Below are positions 22,351-40,912 of a stretch of 64,000 nt of DNA, in pieces. Position numbers and translations under genes: made by a program. The stretch is taken from NCBI RefSeq assembly GCF_033807715.1, contig NC_084607.1, forward strand, positions 14,024,441 to 14,088,440. Reading direction: 5' to 3'. This DNA comes from Cololabis saira (taxonomy: Eukaryota > Chordata > Actinopteri > Beloniformes > Belonidae). Numbering within the stretch: the stretch's first letter is position 1; each line of letters starts with the position of its first letter. Below the pieces are notes generated by a model. The model saw only the letters and a program-made list of their open reading frames with translations, did not search any database and had not been told where the DNA came from.

Positions 22351-24460
22351 GAAAAAAAGACTTTACAGCTTCCATAGTTGGCAACAAATAATATGACAAA
22401 CAGAGTATACTGAAGTTACAGGATTCCTGACCAAAGTTCAGGAGGATGACGGCTGATACTGCAGTTAGTAGAGTAACTGTTGTTAAGTCGAGTGTCAGTT
22501 TTTATTGTGATCGTGTATGTGTGTGTTGTCAATTCATGAATTTAACAAACTTATAGTAGACTAAAGTTAAATATCTTTGTGGAAAACCATGGAATATTTT
22601 TTTTCTTTTTAACTACACATCTTTATATTTTAGTAATCTCACAAATAATGCGCTGCTTGAATAAACCATTTTAAAAGGAGTATGAGAGTGAGAAAGTTAT
22701 TAATGTGTGCAGGACCAACTGAGGCGTGCGCAACAGAAGCGAGCTACAGGAAACTCGTATGCCAGTGCAAAAAATATATAAAAACAAATCTTCCTTCCTG
22801 CAAATGAAAGCTTTGGGGGAGGGGTTTACCATTTGCCATTGTGATAGAAATTTAGCCTTGGCTACTTGATTAAACCCAAGCTGCTGAGAGCAGCAAAACA
22901 ACAGCCAAATGTACAGACTGGGAGTCTGCTCCAAAATGATTAACACTGACCTTAGAGATGTTTTTGTCGACTCGAAGAAGAATGAATCATCCTTTGTGCC
23001 TTACAATCAGTATGCTTCCTTTGTTACGTTGTCATTCTGCATCAAGACACCTGATTTATTTTCTGACCCTTTTGCATTCAATTGTTTAATTAAATCTACT
23101 AAAATCTGGATCATCTCTCAAGTCTTATTCTTGGTAACTTAGACACTCAGTTTCAGTCCAGTTATTCACCTAGTTGGAAAGAACCCATTAAACAGCATTT
23201 GATGGGGTTTTCCACAACAGCCATCTTGTCATCACCTAATTTGAAGTGAGATCTCTGACATGTCATTTTGTTTAACAACTAAAATGACAAAGCTGTGGCT
23301 CACAGCTGACTACATATCCCACAATACATCTAGATTCTGTAACCTGCTCCCACTATGATTGCATCTACCCACTGGGTGGCAGTATTTAAATTAAGACATT
23401 TCCCACAACAGTTGTGTCTTTGAGGGATGGATTTAAAACAAAATTGCTCAAGAAAAGTAAAAATGTATTTCTGCCTCGTCAATTCAACCCAGTGTATTTT
23501 GTTTTTTGTTGAATGCTTTTCGACAGTTTCAATACCCAAAGAAAAACACTTTGTAGTGGTGTATCAGCACCAAGCAAGGAGCAGTGTGCTTATCTTAGCT
23601 ACCAGGAAAAGCAACTAGTAATAAATGTATATCTACTACTGACAATTAAAGGCAGATGCAATTATGTAATATGTAAAAAAAAAAAAGAAGATTCATTTAA
23701 ATGGTGTTGCAATTCCTCTACTACCGGCCCTTTAATGCTGACCATAATGGTGATGAAATGGAGTTTGACTTCCCTGCTACAGGGTGGTCTTCAGTCATTG
23801 TCCTTTTATTCTTCTTATCCACAGTCATCAGATCATTTACTCATATCTGATTCCTGGATTAAAATGACTGCGATACTACAACTCTGTAATTAATATCACA
23901 GTTTCCAACTAAAGTAACTAAAATCGATCCTTCTCAGGCACGAATTCCACCCCTTCAGTTAAATGTTACCCCAAAGTTTGCAGTAGAAGTTCTGTATGAA
24001 TATTTTAGAACGATTGAAAATCTTTCATATGTGATTGTTTGGGCCTGACTGATTAATTCTCTATTGGGCATAAATACTGAGTGGAGCTCTCTGTGAATGC
24101 AGCCACTCTCTCAACCCCTCTAGACAATAAGTGCAGACAGTTCCTGTGGGTGGAGAACTATCTGCTGCCAAACACCGAGCTTCACTGCAGAAGAAGGGGA
24201 ATTCATTGGTCTCTGCAGGAAAGAGCTGTCTGTGATCAAGATCTTTTGCACAAATTAAGACACAATCACAATGAATGGATGAGCCCAGTTTTGTGATGCT
24301 GTTTCAGAGTATGTATATTGAATAATAAGTATGCAACATCACTTAATGCATTAATGATGAAGTGCATGAACTAATTTCCAATGCAAAGTACCGTAATCAA
24401 ACCACATGGTATAGACCACTTACAAGACTGTGCTGAAGCGTGAGTATTACATGTCTTGTA
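22351..24460. other. Unique sequence, no gene
   Basis: AT-rich. Frames at 23,513-23,893 and similar lack recognisable domains. Confidence 0.5.
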
Positions 24461-24466
24461 ATACCT

Positions 24467-24945
24467 AAAGGCTGTAGAAAAGAATGGACGAAAAATCAGC
24501 CATATGATTTCTGAAGAGCTTTTTTGAAGCCTCTTTTTCTTTTAACTGTCCACAGCCATGTTGCCCGGGAAGCTGATGGGAACATGCCCTCTGTATCTTG
24601 ATCAAAGTTATCTTTGACTATCACTTCCTTCAGCCAATCCCTACTGAAATAGCTGCAGAGCTGCCAGCAGACGTGACCAAATGCTTTGTCCATTGTTATA
24701 TACAGCTTATGAGTTACACCCATAGACTGTATAAAACAGTGGATGAACATTAGGTAACGTGACCCATTGGTTTCTGAAGAGCGAATTTGAAACCTGTTTT
24801 TTTCTTACGGGGTGCAGCCATGCTCGAGAATCTGATGGGGACATGTCCACGGCATGTCATTCAAAGTTAGCTTTGGCTGCCAGCTCCTTCAGCCGAACCC
24901 TGCCAAAGAAATGTCCAGAGCTATCGGCAGATGTTTACAGCAGAC
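24467..24945. repeat. Diverged direct repeat (2 x ~220 bp), teleost repeat family
   Basis: Two units, about 24,467-24,681 and 24,723-24,940, share 'ttctgaagagc', 'gtgcagccatg', 'ctgatggggacatg', 'caaagttagctttg' and 'tccttcagcc'. The second begins with 'atagactgtataaaa'. The unit resembles the 5' part of a widespread teleost repeat whose 3' part appears at 26,630-27,020. Class unknown to me. Confidence 0.6.
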
Positions 24946-25203
24946 TATAGTGTTATACATGCTGACTCGACGGCGAATATCGCACTTAGTGGAAGCTGGG
25001 TTAATACAAACAGATGGTTGCTTGCTGTAGCGGAGCCAGAGGGGGGGCAAGGGGGCTGTCGCCACGGGGCCCACAAGCACATAGGGCCCAATGATAGGGC
25101 CCCGTTTTGTGTGATACGTTCACATATAATCGTAAATTGTAGGCTATAATTACGATAAAATGTGCATTGTGAGGCCAGTGTAGGCTAATTCTTACTTTAC
25201 AAC

Positions 25204-25877
25204 TAGGGGTGTAACAATATATCGTGCCACGAAATTTCGCGATACAAAAACGTCACAATACGTGTCGTGGAGGTGACAAAGTGTATCGCGATATTGGGTT
25301 ATTAATATTAATCTATTGTGTTGACTAGAAACGACCGCTCCTCGACCCGCGGACCAAAATCTTACTCCGCTCAGAAGAAACTAGTCCCATTTTTTGGTCC
25401 CGTTTTGAGCTCTAAACTTTTACTAATGTAAGGCTGGTGTAGAGTTAAGCCTTACCTTATTAAATTAAACCTTTTTGGGGTCGTGAGTAGGATAAACACA
25501 CAACTTCTGCTGAGCTCCAGTGTACTTTAATGTCCGCTCAACAGCGTAGGATTTTAGAGCATCAACACAGCACCTAGTGCTGTATCACTCCGCCCAATCT
25601 AAAACATACTAATCACTACAGATTAACTGACTAGTGTCATTATAGTCCCTGATTTACATCAGAATATAAAGAATATATTTATAAAATAATGAACCCTGAA
25701 TTACCAAAACAAACTTCTTAACAAAAATAAATCTCCTCTTACACTTATAAGGTAAGCATGAATCAGTCTTTTTTATGATGTAAAATTGTATGTATTTATT
25801 TACTTTTATTTATTTATTTAATTTTAGTTGTTAAATTAGAAAGAAAAAAGTCAAATCATACATGAGAGAAACTAATT
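25204..25877 (-). mobile_element. hAT element, truncated copy
   Basis: It starts TAGGGGTGTAACAATATATC and matches the reverse complement of about 59,330-60,236 of the complete copy at 58,945-60,236, including 'tatcgcgatattgggttatt'. The other end is missing. The copy breaks off at a truncated Harbinger-type MITE. It lacks the GC-rich expansion and the LINE insert of the complete copy, so it shows the ancestral state. Confidence 0.75.
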
Positions 25878-26019
25878 AAATCGACGCAGTGCCTGCGGCG
25901 TAGAGTACGGTGTAGCCCACGGCATAGCGTACGCGGCGACGTGCACCGTACGTGCGCATCGCCGCGTACCCTACGCCGTAGGCTCTGCGTTGGTGTAACG
26001 CGGAACCATAAATCAGCCT
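25878..26019. mobile_element. Harbinger-type palindromic MITE (left end lost)
   Basis: This is a GC-rich inverted structure built on CTACGCCGTAGG and related motifs. It ends 'cggaaccataaatcagcct' followed by TAA. The outer ~20 bp of the left arm are missing. Four relatives occur in the window, and the one at 62,202 has complete ends with a TAA duplication. Confidence 0.7.
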
Positions 26020-26599
26020 TAACAGTTACAGCCAATTTGCAGACACAGTAAATTTGCTGCCATGAAGGAGATGAGCGCTAAAATTTAAAAAAGGGCTAAG
26101 CAGGTACAAAGTTTTGAATGTTACCTTGTTTTCCACGTTAACTGGATTATTTTGTTCGGGCCAAACGGTTATGGAACTGCCATTGGTGAGTCAGTGTAAC
26201 CTTCATAAATAATTTCTTTATCAGAATGTTGTGGTAGCTTTGACCACCTGCCTATTTGAATGAGCTTTGTGTTGGTGTCAACTAGACTAGAGTCTATTCT
26301 CTGTTATAGAGCTCAGAAATTATGTTATAGACCACTGTGTCTATATCTATCTAAATAGATTGTGTAATTTTAGACCAGTTATGTTTTTTTTTGTATTTAA
26401 GCTGTATCAAAGATGGAACTGAGTCAGTCCGTGACTGAGTTTTCAGCGCCATATGATTGACAGCTGTCAGGCCTATGTGTGTGTGTTCTTCTGAACAAGT
26501 TTGTGACTTTACTCTGCTTTCTGCAGCATAGGCCTATATGCTTGATTGGCTCAATAAAAGTGGGAAGAAATGTTGTTTGATGAGTAGGATGAGGTGTTG

Positions 26600-27030
26600 T
26601 TGAACGTTAAAATGACTATCATAAGGGCCCATCGAGAATGCTCCGCCCCGTCTGTACTGAGACCCACGCTCCGCCGCAGGGTTGCTTGGCTAAGCAAGGT
26701 AGCATGATGATTATTGATGAGGAAGTGATAGTGGCTAACCATTGGCTGAGCCAACTGTCAATCAGTCATATTAGAAATAAATGTAATGCTTTATATAAAT
26801 TCTTTGGTGTGGTACCAAAAAAAAATCAGCCCCTTCAGAGTTGTCATGAGTTTGAAATCAAATGATTTAGATCAAAAACGTTTTTTTGAACCAGGATGTA
26901 AATATGTTTATTTCTGCTCTGAAGTTGGACATTTAACATGGGAGTCAATGGAGATTGACTCACTTTGGGAGCCTGCCTCTGGCAGCCAGTCGTGGAACTG
27001 CAACAAATCTTAGTTCTCAATTGGCACTTG
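26600..27030 (+). repeat. Teleost dispersed repeat, 3' part
   Basis: It contains 'ccattggctgagccaactgt', 'caatcagtcat', 'tttttttgaaccaggatgta', 'tttatttctgctctgaagtt' and 'gggagtcaatggagattgac'. These blocks occur in this order in a common fish repeat. A shorter relative occurs at about 39,970-40,030. Confidence 0.5.
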
Positions 27031-27219
27031 GTTTTGAGGCTGACACATGAACTATACTACGATATGCTGCCTCCATATGGTTGTAAGTGGTATTGCTGCT
27101 TGGGGTAAAGGTGGAGTAGGTGATCCCTGGAAAAACAAGTGGCTACATGCAATCTAACAGATGGATGGGGTAGGGTAAAAAAATGTTGTTTTTTTTAGAG
27201 AGAGAGAGTCAAAAGTGCA

Positions 27220-27540
27220 CTGTATGAGTTACATGAATCACAATTAAATGTTAACCCACAAAATATGACTAAATCAACGTTGAAATATGTTTAGGCAGAA
27301 ATATTGAATCCATGTTGAAGCCTGACATTTAAATTATACAAAAAGGAGTTGTCAACAAACAACATATGTTGATTCATCATTGATTACACGTTGGCATCGA
27401 AATTCGACCACAAAGCTACATTGATTCAATGGCATCTTTTCAACATTGGTTAATTGGCTAGAATTGGATGACTGCTTGATGGTTGATCCACCCTCATTCA
27501 ACATTGAACTAACATATTTTGCTATCTGGGTTCATTAATG
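27220..27540. repeat. Diverged repeat rich in TTGAA/TTCAA motifs
   Basis: 'aacgttgaaat', 'tccatgttgaa', 'tgttgattcat', 'tcaacattgg' and 'tcaacattgaac' recur irregularly, ending 'tgctatctgggtt'. This resembles ANGEL-like teleost DNA repeats. The assignment is weak. Confidence 0.35.
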
Positions 27541-33110
<5,570 letters not shown>

Positions 33111-33125
33111 ATATACATTCACACA

Positions 33126-34082
33126 TCATCGGCGGTCACTCGTAGTCGAGTATGACTGTCCTCCTTCCTGGTCCTTGTGGGTCTTCAGGTGGGCGTAGAG
33201 GCCGATCCTGGACCCGATTACTCTGGTGCAGTGTGGACAGGGGAATGTGGTGGTGGTGGGTCTGGGTTGGGCCTGTTTGGTGAAATCTCTCTCCTTTCTG
33301 CGTCTGCGCTTGTCTTGTGCAGCATGGTGGAGGTGGTCGTTATATTGTGCAGCACCCTCACGGACAAGGTTTCTCCAGGTCGTCCTGTCTGTTGCCTTGT
33401 CTTCCCAGGATGTAAGGTTTATGTGACACTTCTTCAGGTTTGCCTTTATGTTGTCCTTGAACCTCTTCTTTTGACCTCCCGGGGCCCGTTTCCCTTCAGC
33501 AAGCTGGGAATAAAGGACTTGTTTTGGGAGGCGAGAGTCAGGCATTCGGACTACATGACCAGTCCATCTAAGCTGGTTTTGGGCAATGGTGGCAGTGATG
33601 GTGGGCAGGCCAGCCTCCTCCAGGACGCTGGTATTGGTGCGTCGGTCCTCCCAGTTGATCCTGAGGATTTTCCGGAGGCATCGCTGATGGTAGGTTTCGA
33701 GTGCCTTTAAGTGCCTGCTGTAGGTGGTCCAGGCTTCTGACCCATACAGAAGGGTGTGGAGCACCACAGCTTTGTAGACCAGGATTTTGGTCTTTCCTTG
33801 GAGGTCGCGATTCTCGAAGACTCGCTTCCTTAGCCTTGAAAAGGCCCCACTGGCACAGCCGAGGCGATGGTTAATTTCGTCATCAATGATGGCTTTAGAT
33901 GACAGGAGGCTGCCGAGATATGGGAAGTGATCCACATTTTCCAGTCGGATGTTGTAAATTGAGATGTTTGGGGGGAGGACAGGTGCACTGCTGCTTGGTG
34001 GTGGTTGGTGGAGGATTTGTGTCTTTTGTATATTGATGGCTAGGCCAAGCTGTTTGTATGCCTTTGCGAAGGCAGAGATAAT
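33126..34082 (-). CDS. LINE ORF2 C-terminal fragment (Nimb/I-like), open frame
   Basis: The minus-strand frame is open for about 319 codons, from the 5' truncation near 34,082 to a stop at 33,126. It begins FAKAYKQLGLAINIQKTQIL, the reverse-transcriptase thumb entry, followed by FPYLGSLLSSKA. The LYGSEAWT motif comes next, then LRWTGHVVRMPDSRLPKQVL. The C-terminus carries a C2H2-type finger, CPHCTRVIGSRIGLYAHLKTH with spacing C-x2-C-x12-H-x3-H. Such a finger after the 'GHVxRM' region is typical of Nimb/I-clade non-LTR retrotransposons. Endonuclease and catalytic RT domains are absent, so the insertion is 5'-truncated and cannot move itself. The lack of any stop suggests it is young. Both flanks are CA-rich, which suggests insertion into a CA-rich site. 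Confidence 0.85.
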   Translation of the reverse strand: MISAFAKAYKQLGLAINIQKTQILHQPPPSSSAPVLPPNISIYNIRLENVDHFPYLGSLLSSKAIIDDEINHRLGCASGAFSRLRKRVFENRDLQGKTKILVYKAVVLHTLLYGSEAWTTYSRHLKALETYHQRCLRKILRINWEDRRTNTSVLEEAGLPTITATIAQNQLRWTGHVVRMPDSRLPKQVLYSQLAEGKRAPGGQKKRFKDNIKANLKKCHINLTSWEDKATDRTTWRNLVREGAAQYNDHLHHAAQDKRRRRKERDFTKQAQPRPTTTTFPCPHCTRVIGSRIGLYAHLKTHKDQEGGQSYSTTSDRR

Positions 34083-37000
34083 ACACTACATGCACACACA
34101 CAGATACAGACACACATTCATACAAATTTCCATTCCATAAGAATGTTCATAATCCATAAATCAATGCAATCTAAAAAAATCAGAACATTTAACTTTAATA
34201 TTAATGAATATAAATAAAACCCACATTACACTAACTTAAGAAAATCCTTTCTAAAAAAATAATAAGATTAGCTGTCCAGTTTTTTGTAGCTGGCCAAGAG
34301 TGTTTGTTTATACTTATTTTTAAATTGTTTTGATATGTTTGATACATATATATATATATATTTTTTTTTTTTTCTCTGCAGCCAATCTCCCAATGAAGTC
34401 GTGCAGATCCTTGAAATACGTTGGTTGCTCCAGTGTTGACAGGCCTCTGCAGCCAATGAATATCATAGATCGTATCTTTGCAATTCAACACTCACATCTG
34501 ACCGTTCACCTCGAGGATTCAAGTAGCATTTTTATTTTCGGATTTTAACAGCTGTAAAATGTGAGGATGTCAGGAAGCAGATGTAAGGGCTCTATGGCGG
34601 GTGAAAGGTCAGCGTGCAGTCCTCGACTAGGGGATAAGGAAGCACATCCAGGCTATGGAGCTTAAATCCCAGAAAAAAGAGAAATGCCATACATGCTGTG
34701 TCTTTAAAGCAGGCTCAACAAGAGATTTATCAGACTCAGACGGGATTGTGGTTTTGTTGACCTGCTCTTTCAACCCAAACAAAGATTAAACCCACACAGG
34801 ATTTAAAACTGGTCTATGGTTGAGGTTATTCCTTGGATTTCAAGGGATGGTTCATAGCTACAATGCCGTTAAATATCCTTCAATTTTCCATTTCTGCATT
34901 CTCATGATCAGGGATGCAGAGGGACTGGAGCGTATCTTGGCCAGCCACCCTCGCTCGTTTCCTCTTCGACACAAAGAATTAGTCTGGTTCCTGTCGGTTT
35001 GACTTGGTAACTGCCCACGGATGCCGCTGGAAAGACGCATAACCAGTTTTTTTTAACAATGGCTCCTGGATGCTTTTGTATGAAATTTTGCAAAACCGCC
35101 GCCCCCACCTGCTTTCGATTGGTTCGGTACATTCTGTACCAGTGGAAATAGCTGTGAATGTAAAGGAGATCAGACGTGAATGGGCATGAGATCGCCCAGT
35201 CTTTCAGTTACTGAACGCCTTGAAAAAGCTCCTGTTGGTTATTTATGAGTTGTTGAAGCATATTCTAATGTCATTGTGGTTGTCAGTATAGTATCAATAT
35301 CAAGTGGATTATCAATATTATCCTGTAGCATCATCAAGTTTCGGAAGTAGCTGGCAGAAATGCAAAATGTATCAAGAGACGGAGCATTTGTGTTGTGCAT
35401 GTAGAGAAAGACACCCGCACACACAAACCCAGTGAATATTTTTTTATACACACAGATATGCTGATTCCTATCTCTTCCTAGCGTTGCCTCTGTGGTCCCA
35501 TTTCTGTGATAGACAGAATATAAATTGAAAATTTATATTGTCTTCTCCTTTAAATTTTGATTGGTGAAAAGAGACATTTCTTTTGAATCTAGCGGGAAGA
35601 AGAAAAAAAGAAAAGATGGTGTCATTTCTTATATGAGCTTTTGAATTTTTGCCCCTTAATAAACATCCAAGTCTCCACTGTGCAACATTCGCTCCAGGAT
35701 TTCGGCAGCCGGCAAAGGCTGCTGGTCAGTGAGTTTTCCTTTCTGTGCCATTAAAGGTCATGTATCCCTCATTCGGCTCATGCTAACAAATTACAAACCC
35801 TGTTACATTAAATAAGCCCAAGAAGGACTGTTTGTTTTCAGCGTCCTCTTGTGCACCGGGTCTATTCTAAATGTTTGTTGTAGCTTTAAGATATTTCTCT
35901 GCAAACTATGCCTGAGCTCTGTTTGGTTTGTGCTGTAATTATTCTTTTTCTACATTTCACGCTTGTTGGTTCTGCATACGACACACAGTGATCACAGAGC
36001 CACTGCACATTTCCCAGAGCTGTAATTGAATAGAGAAAGGAGGAAGCTGGAAGGCAGCCGTGACAGCGACGTGCTGCAGATGGCAGTAGATGAACAGGCA
36101 CGGTGAGGGAAGCTCTCTTTTTCTTTTTCCCCCCATTCTTCTTCTTCTTTTTTTTTGTTTCAAATGTTAACTCTTCCAGCGGTGACAGATGAGAGCACAG
36201 AGCTTCCCCAACAGTGTACTAGTACTTTTAATCTAGTTCAGATTTATGATGTCAACAGAGGAAAATTCTCCCTCGCTTCTTGTCAGGGATGAAATGGAGA
36301 GTGTGCAAAGACATTAAATAGAGAGGAAGGTGTTTTAGTGGGTGGAAAAAAAAAAAAACCTGTGCCAAGTATTCACTAAAGTCAATGCCCCATGTGATTC
36401 ATCCCAAAACCTTTTAGAGGTCTGACTGAGGGAAGGCATGAGTTGAACCGATAACCAAGCTGCACATCAGACAGGAATAAATTGAAAGACAAAGTGTAAA
36501 TTGCTACAACTCCGGGAGAGATGAAAGGCAGACCTGAAGAAAGTTCAAATTGGAAGTTAAAACAGGCTAGGGAAAAAAAGGAAAAAAAAAATGATGAACA
36601 GCCAATATACATTGACTCTATCTAGGGCCTCATTCAAAATGTACACCCTGTGGCTGGTTCCTCATTTCCATAAAAGTCTTAGCCTTCATCTGACAAGAGA
36701 GAGAAAAAAAGGCTGTTGCTGCTGCTTGAAGAGAACACAAAGTATGACGAATATTGCATCATAGCTTTATTCCGGAGACACTCCTATGTGGTTACACTTG
36801 ACATATCCATTCACGCATCCATTCATATGCTACATCAGGATGGCTGTATTAAACATCGGACCACACGGCGGAGGTCTCTGCACTGTTGCATGCCCAAACA
36901 AAGCTAATTGAGCGCACATTTCTCAGCGACAAATGAGGAGCCAATCAGACGAGTCAATGTTCGCTACCGCTGAGGGATAAAACTCAATAAAAAACCATGT

Positions 37001-38202
37001 AGTTGAAAATGTTTGTGAAGCCAACACATGAAAGATTTATGTATTGGACAGCACCAAAGATTTACACTCAATAGTCAAAGTTTGCACGTCCTGCCAAATG
37101 CAGTAGAGCTAAATCTGTCACAGTAAAGGATAGTAATGTTATACTGCCTAGATCAATTATTTGTTGCATCTCGAAGATATGAGCATGACCTTAATGATCC
37201 GTGCTATAATAATGGTTGGGTTACCAAATAATTTGAGCCAGCCACTGAAAGCAAGGCTGCATGTTATATTGTCCAACTGTATGGGCAGGAGCTGATACCT
37301 CCCCTGCCCTCCTTTTGTGGAATCCAACACCAGCAGCAGGAAACTCTAGAGAGGCTTCGGCAGGACAAGGCATTCAGCCAAATAGCAATGCCACACAGCT
37401 CTGCAATTTGTCTTCCTCTTCCTCTGGATACGCCTCTCGAAAACAAACGACTTCTCACCTTTGCTGCAGCAGCCAGAAGGCGTGCAACATCGTTAGAGGC
37501 AACAGTTCATTGTACGGTGCCTGGGTTGTTATGGGTTCTTTTACACCACTCCCTCAGGGTTGGATCCAAACATATCTACACTTATGATTAGATTCCACAA
37601 AAGTTGGTTGAGGCAAAATGAATAAAATAAAAAGAAGAAAAAAGAGTGAATAATATTTCCTGACACCTGATGTTTAGCAATGTGAGCCACCAGGGCGTGT
37701 GGACAAGATAAAAAAGACATCAAAAGAAAGCAAGTGTTGGAAAATCACTTCAGGGTCAGAGGCCAGCTGCTGCATAAGCACTCGTGCTGCAGAAAGATCA
37801 TAAACCAGAGGGTGGCCTATTGATTTTAAAGTCTTTATCAGTGTTTCTATGTGGCCAGTGGCTGAAAATCTGTGAGAAAGACATGTCAGTCAACTTTATG
37901 TGAACATTTACGGTGCCCCAGAGAAATGGAGTGTTAGAGCCTCATCTGTCAATTTCTATCAAGTGAGGATATTTGCTTGTAATTTTACCATCAGCAGAGA
38001 TGTGATGGTGCTTTTTCATTACATTTTTTGGGTGTGTTATTAATATAAGGTAATGTATACTTCAAATTGTGCTGTTATGGTTTATAACCTGCTGAGATGA
38101 TAGATGTTAGAAACTTCGCAAAGAAGGAACATTCAGAGAGGTATCATGACCAGACCTTAACTGAAAAGTTCTATATGTAATTTTTTGTAGCGTGATAAAG
38201 TT
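34083..38202. other. Mostly unique, no gene established
   Basis: A short (TA)n plus T tract lies at about 34,347-34,374. 35,610-35,860 is non-repetitive and conserved-looking. No frame carries a recognisable domain. Confidence 0.45.
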
Positions 38203-38206
38203 TTAA

Positions 38207-38371
38207 CCCTTTACAGGGCAAGGGACAACATTTGGTCACCTTAGTGGAACTACAGTCTATAATTATTACAAAGAGAAGTTACAATGTTAATAGAGGTCCT
38301 TTTATATTCTCCAATAACCCTAGTTGAAATTTTGAAATTCCAAGTATTTTTTTTGACTGCCCTTTGAAGGG
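38207..38371. mobile_element. 165-bp piggyBac-type MITE
   Basis: TTAA (38,203-38,206) precedes CCCTTTACAGGGCAAGG. The right end 'tgccctttgaaggg' is followed by TTCA, a decayed TTAA. Its right inner sequence, read on minus, follows the left end of the 7950-9135 element: 'aaatacttggaa', 'atttcaa', 'gttattgg'. It is a short deletion relative in the opposite orientation. Confidence 0.7.
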
Positions 38372-38375
38372 TTCA

Positions 38376-39427
38376 AGGCCATTATGGAAATTCTGGTTAT
38401 GATTCTGATTTCTGTGCGGAATAAATGTGTTTAACCTGAGAAGCTTTTTAAATCCTCACCATCTGACCGATGGGGATTTTTACCCCGTCAAACTTTTTGT
38501 AAAAATTGTCAGTCAAGTCATTCAATTAATTGAACCTCCCCCCCAAAAAAAACTTAACCCATCAGTGTCAAAGTATGACTAAATAGCTTTGCACAATAAT
38601 GGGATAGAAAATTAGAGTGACATGAGAATGGACAGAAATGAAACTAGAATTGACTCGATAATGATCCAGATGAGACGAGCCCAGCTTAGCGAAATGTATC
38701 TGCCAAAAGCCAATGGACATATCAACTCAATTCAACAGAATTGTATTCATAAAGAAAAAAAAAACGTGCGGTTGGTCAAAGTGCTGTACCACAGAATAAA
38801 GTGGTATTGATTAACAGCAAGTACATAAGACACAAATGGATTTTTATTTATTTTTAAAGAAGAAAAAAGAACAACTACAAACCATGCATTTCCTGTTGTA
38901 GATTGACAACAAAGCTCTCCAAGGGGGGGCGGGTTCCTGCACTAACTCAGAAAACTAGGTAGCACCTGTAAAGGGCCACTAGAGTTAGATCTTCGTGATT
39001 GACTGCAGGTCACAGCAAATTTGCACAGAAGGCATCCCAAAATCATCTGTTGGAGCTCCCATTGCATTCAGCCGATCCACACCGTAGGAGCAGTGAACAT
39101 TTACAACAGGACCTTCTTTTTAGGAATCTAAATGTGGGGTCGAAGTCAGAAATGAGCCTTACATTTAGCGAATGCTCAGTTAGTACAAACTAGAGGTAAA
39201 CTTACAGTTAGTGGACTATAAATATACAGTACTGTCAGTAAAATTAGAAGTGCAAAAAAGCATTCAATTTAAAATATATATGACTTCTATGTTAGGTATT
39301 TAGTCACAGCTTAGAAGTCAATAAGATGATAAATGGTTAGTAGTAGCCTAAAACTGATAACAGCTAGCCATTGACGCTGCCAGCTGCTAAGCCAAAGTCC
39401 ACGCCTCTGATTATAATTTGTTGCTTT
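38376..39427. other. Unique sequence, no gene
   Basis: Nothing recognised. Confidence 0.5.
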
Positions 39428-39990
39428 ATATCAGGTTCAGGGTTAGGTTCAGGTTACTTTATTGATACCCAAGGGTAAACTGGTTTTGCAGTCGAGAGTT
39501 AAACAAGCAGCAGAAAACAGACAATCAGTTCAGGAACAAGACATTTAAGAAGAACACATACACATAAAACAAGAGACAGCTTCGGCTCGACAGAAAGTGC
39601 TGCAGTTCATGAAATAAATATAAAAAATAAAAGACATGAGGCTAAAAAAGAATTAAAACACCAAGAGCAAAATTTCCTCCAAGTTAGGAATGGATAAGAG
39701 CAATAAGATAAAAACATTGTAAAATACATCGTGCTCCGAAAAGTGACTTGTGCAACTTTTGTGCGAACTACAGCTTGTTCACCAGTGTTACTGCAGCTGG
39801 AACAAAGCTGTTTTTATAATGTTTTGTTTTACAAAATGGGACTGACAACCTCCGTCCAGAGGGGAGAAACTGAAATTCACTGTGCAAAGGGTGTAAACTA
39901 TCATTTAAAATGGTCGTGGCTATCCGCTGTAACTGCCTGGTGTACAGGGAAGAAGGGTTCAGCTGTGGCTCACCTTATATAATTTTGGAG
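39428..39990 (-). mobile_element. LINE 3' end with ORF2 C-terminus (CR1/L2-like)
   Basis: On the minus strand an open frame ends at a stop at 39,768-39,770. It reads SLYTRQLQRIATTIL, then HPLHSEFQFLPSGRR, then KTKHYKNSFVPAAVTLVNKL. This is the conserved C-terminal tail of a CR1/L2-type teleost LINE. The 3' UTR follows to AATAAAG near 39,455 and a tail of CCTGAACC/TAACCC repeats at 39,430. It is strongly 5'-truncated. A piece of another dispersed repeat follows at about 39,970. Confidence 0.7.
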
Positions 39991-40912
39991 GTCAACGGAG
40001 ACTGACTTCCTGTTTGGAGCCAGCCTCCAGAGGTAACCCAATGAACTAACCCGGTAGTGAGATTAAGCCCTCTCCATTAAGCCCTCTCCATAGAACCAGC
40101 GCCAACAGGTGGAAGCTGGATTGGAGGTGAGATTTTTAAAAAGACGCCAAGCTAGTTGTGCAAGAGACATCAGACCGCAGGAGAGTAGCTCTTGCTTTTT
40201 AAGCCGACCTATGAAACCAGCTGGAGTAGGTGGAATAAAACCTGCAGAGGTGAAACAAATGCTACTCAAGATATCTGCCTGAACCACCTCCCAGGGGGTT
40301 GCCTCATCCTTCACAGATTTGTGAGGAGCTAAAACCCACCATGGAGGTGAGTCATGAGTGACTGTGGAACAACCAACTCTGTCATAGTATTTGGTGGTGT
40401 AATTACAGAGGAAAACGATGTCAAAGAAGTATACATTTTTCACCTGGTAGTTTGTCAAACTTTCCCCATTGATCGCTGGGATTAAACAGATGCGCTGCTT
40501 TAACGGTATTGCAGGATTGTCTCATTTCCTCTCCCACTGACAGGCTCAGCGTTCTGACTCAGATGCACATGAACTTGGCTGTTTTTGCTGGTACGGCTAA
40601 TTTTAACCTGTGTGTTGTGTGTACCCATTTTTTAATAGTTTTTGAAAATTGATTTAGTAAACTTGGTGATTGTTTTGATCATTCATGTGTTTCGCCAGTG
40701 TTTAATGACACATTTTCCCAAATTAAAAAATTATCAAAATAAAATTAGAAAATATATTTAAAAGCTATGAATTCCATCTTAAATTATTATTGTTGTTATG
40801 ATTGCATATGATTCCTTTTCAAAGTACTTTCAAAGCATGGGTTTTGTGTATTCAATATATCAATGTTCTTCAATGATATACAAAGGATGTCAGTACAGCT
40901 CCTGCCTGTTCT
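39991..40912. other. Mixed old repeat and unique sequence
   Basis: A duplicated 'taagccctctccat' occurs at 40,063-40,092. No gene. Confidence 0.4.

Noticed and set aside
33177..33710. 177-codon + frame
   Set aside because: It is the antisense shadow of the LINE reverse-transcriptase C-terminus on minus, which shows clear motifs.
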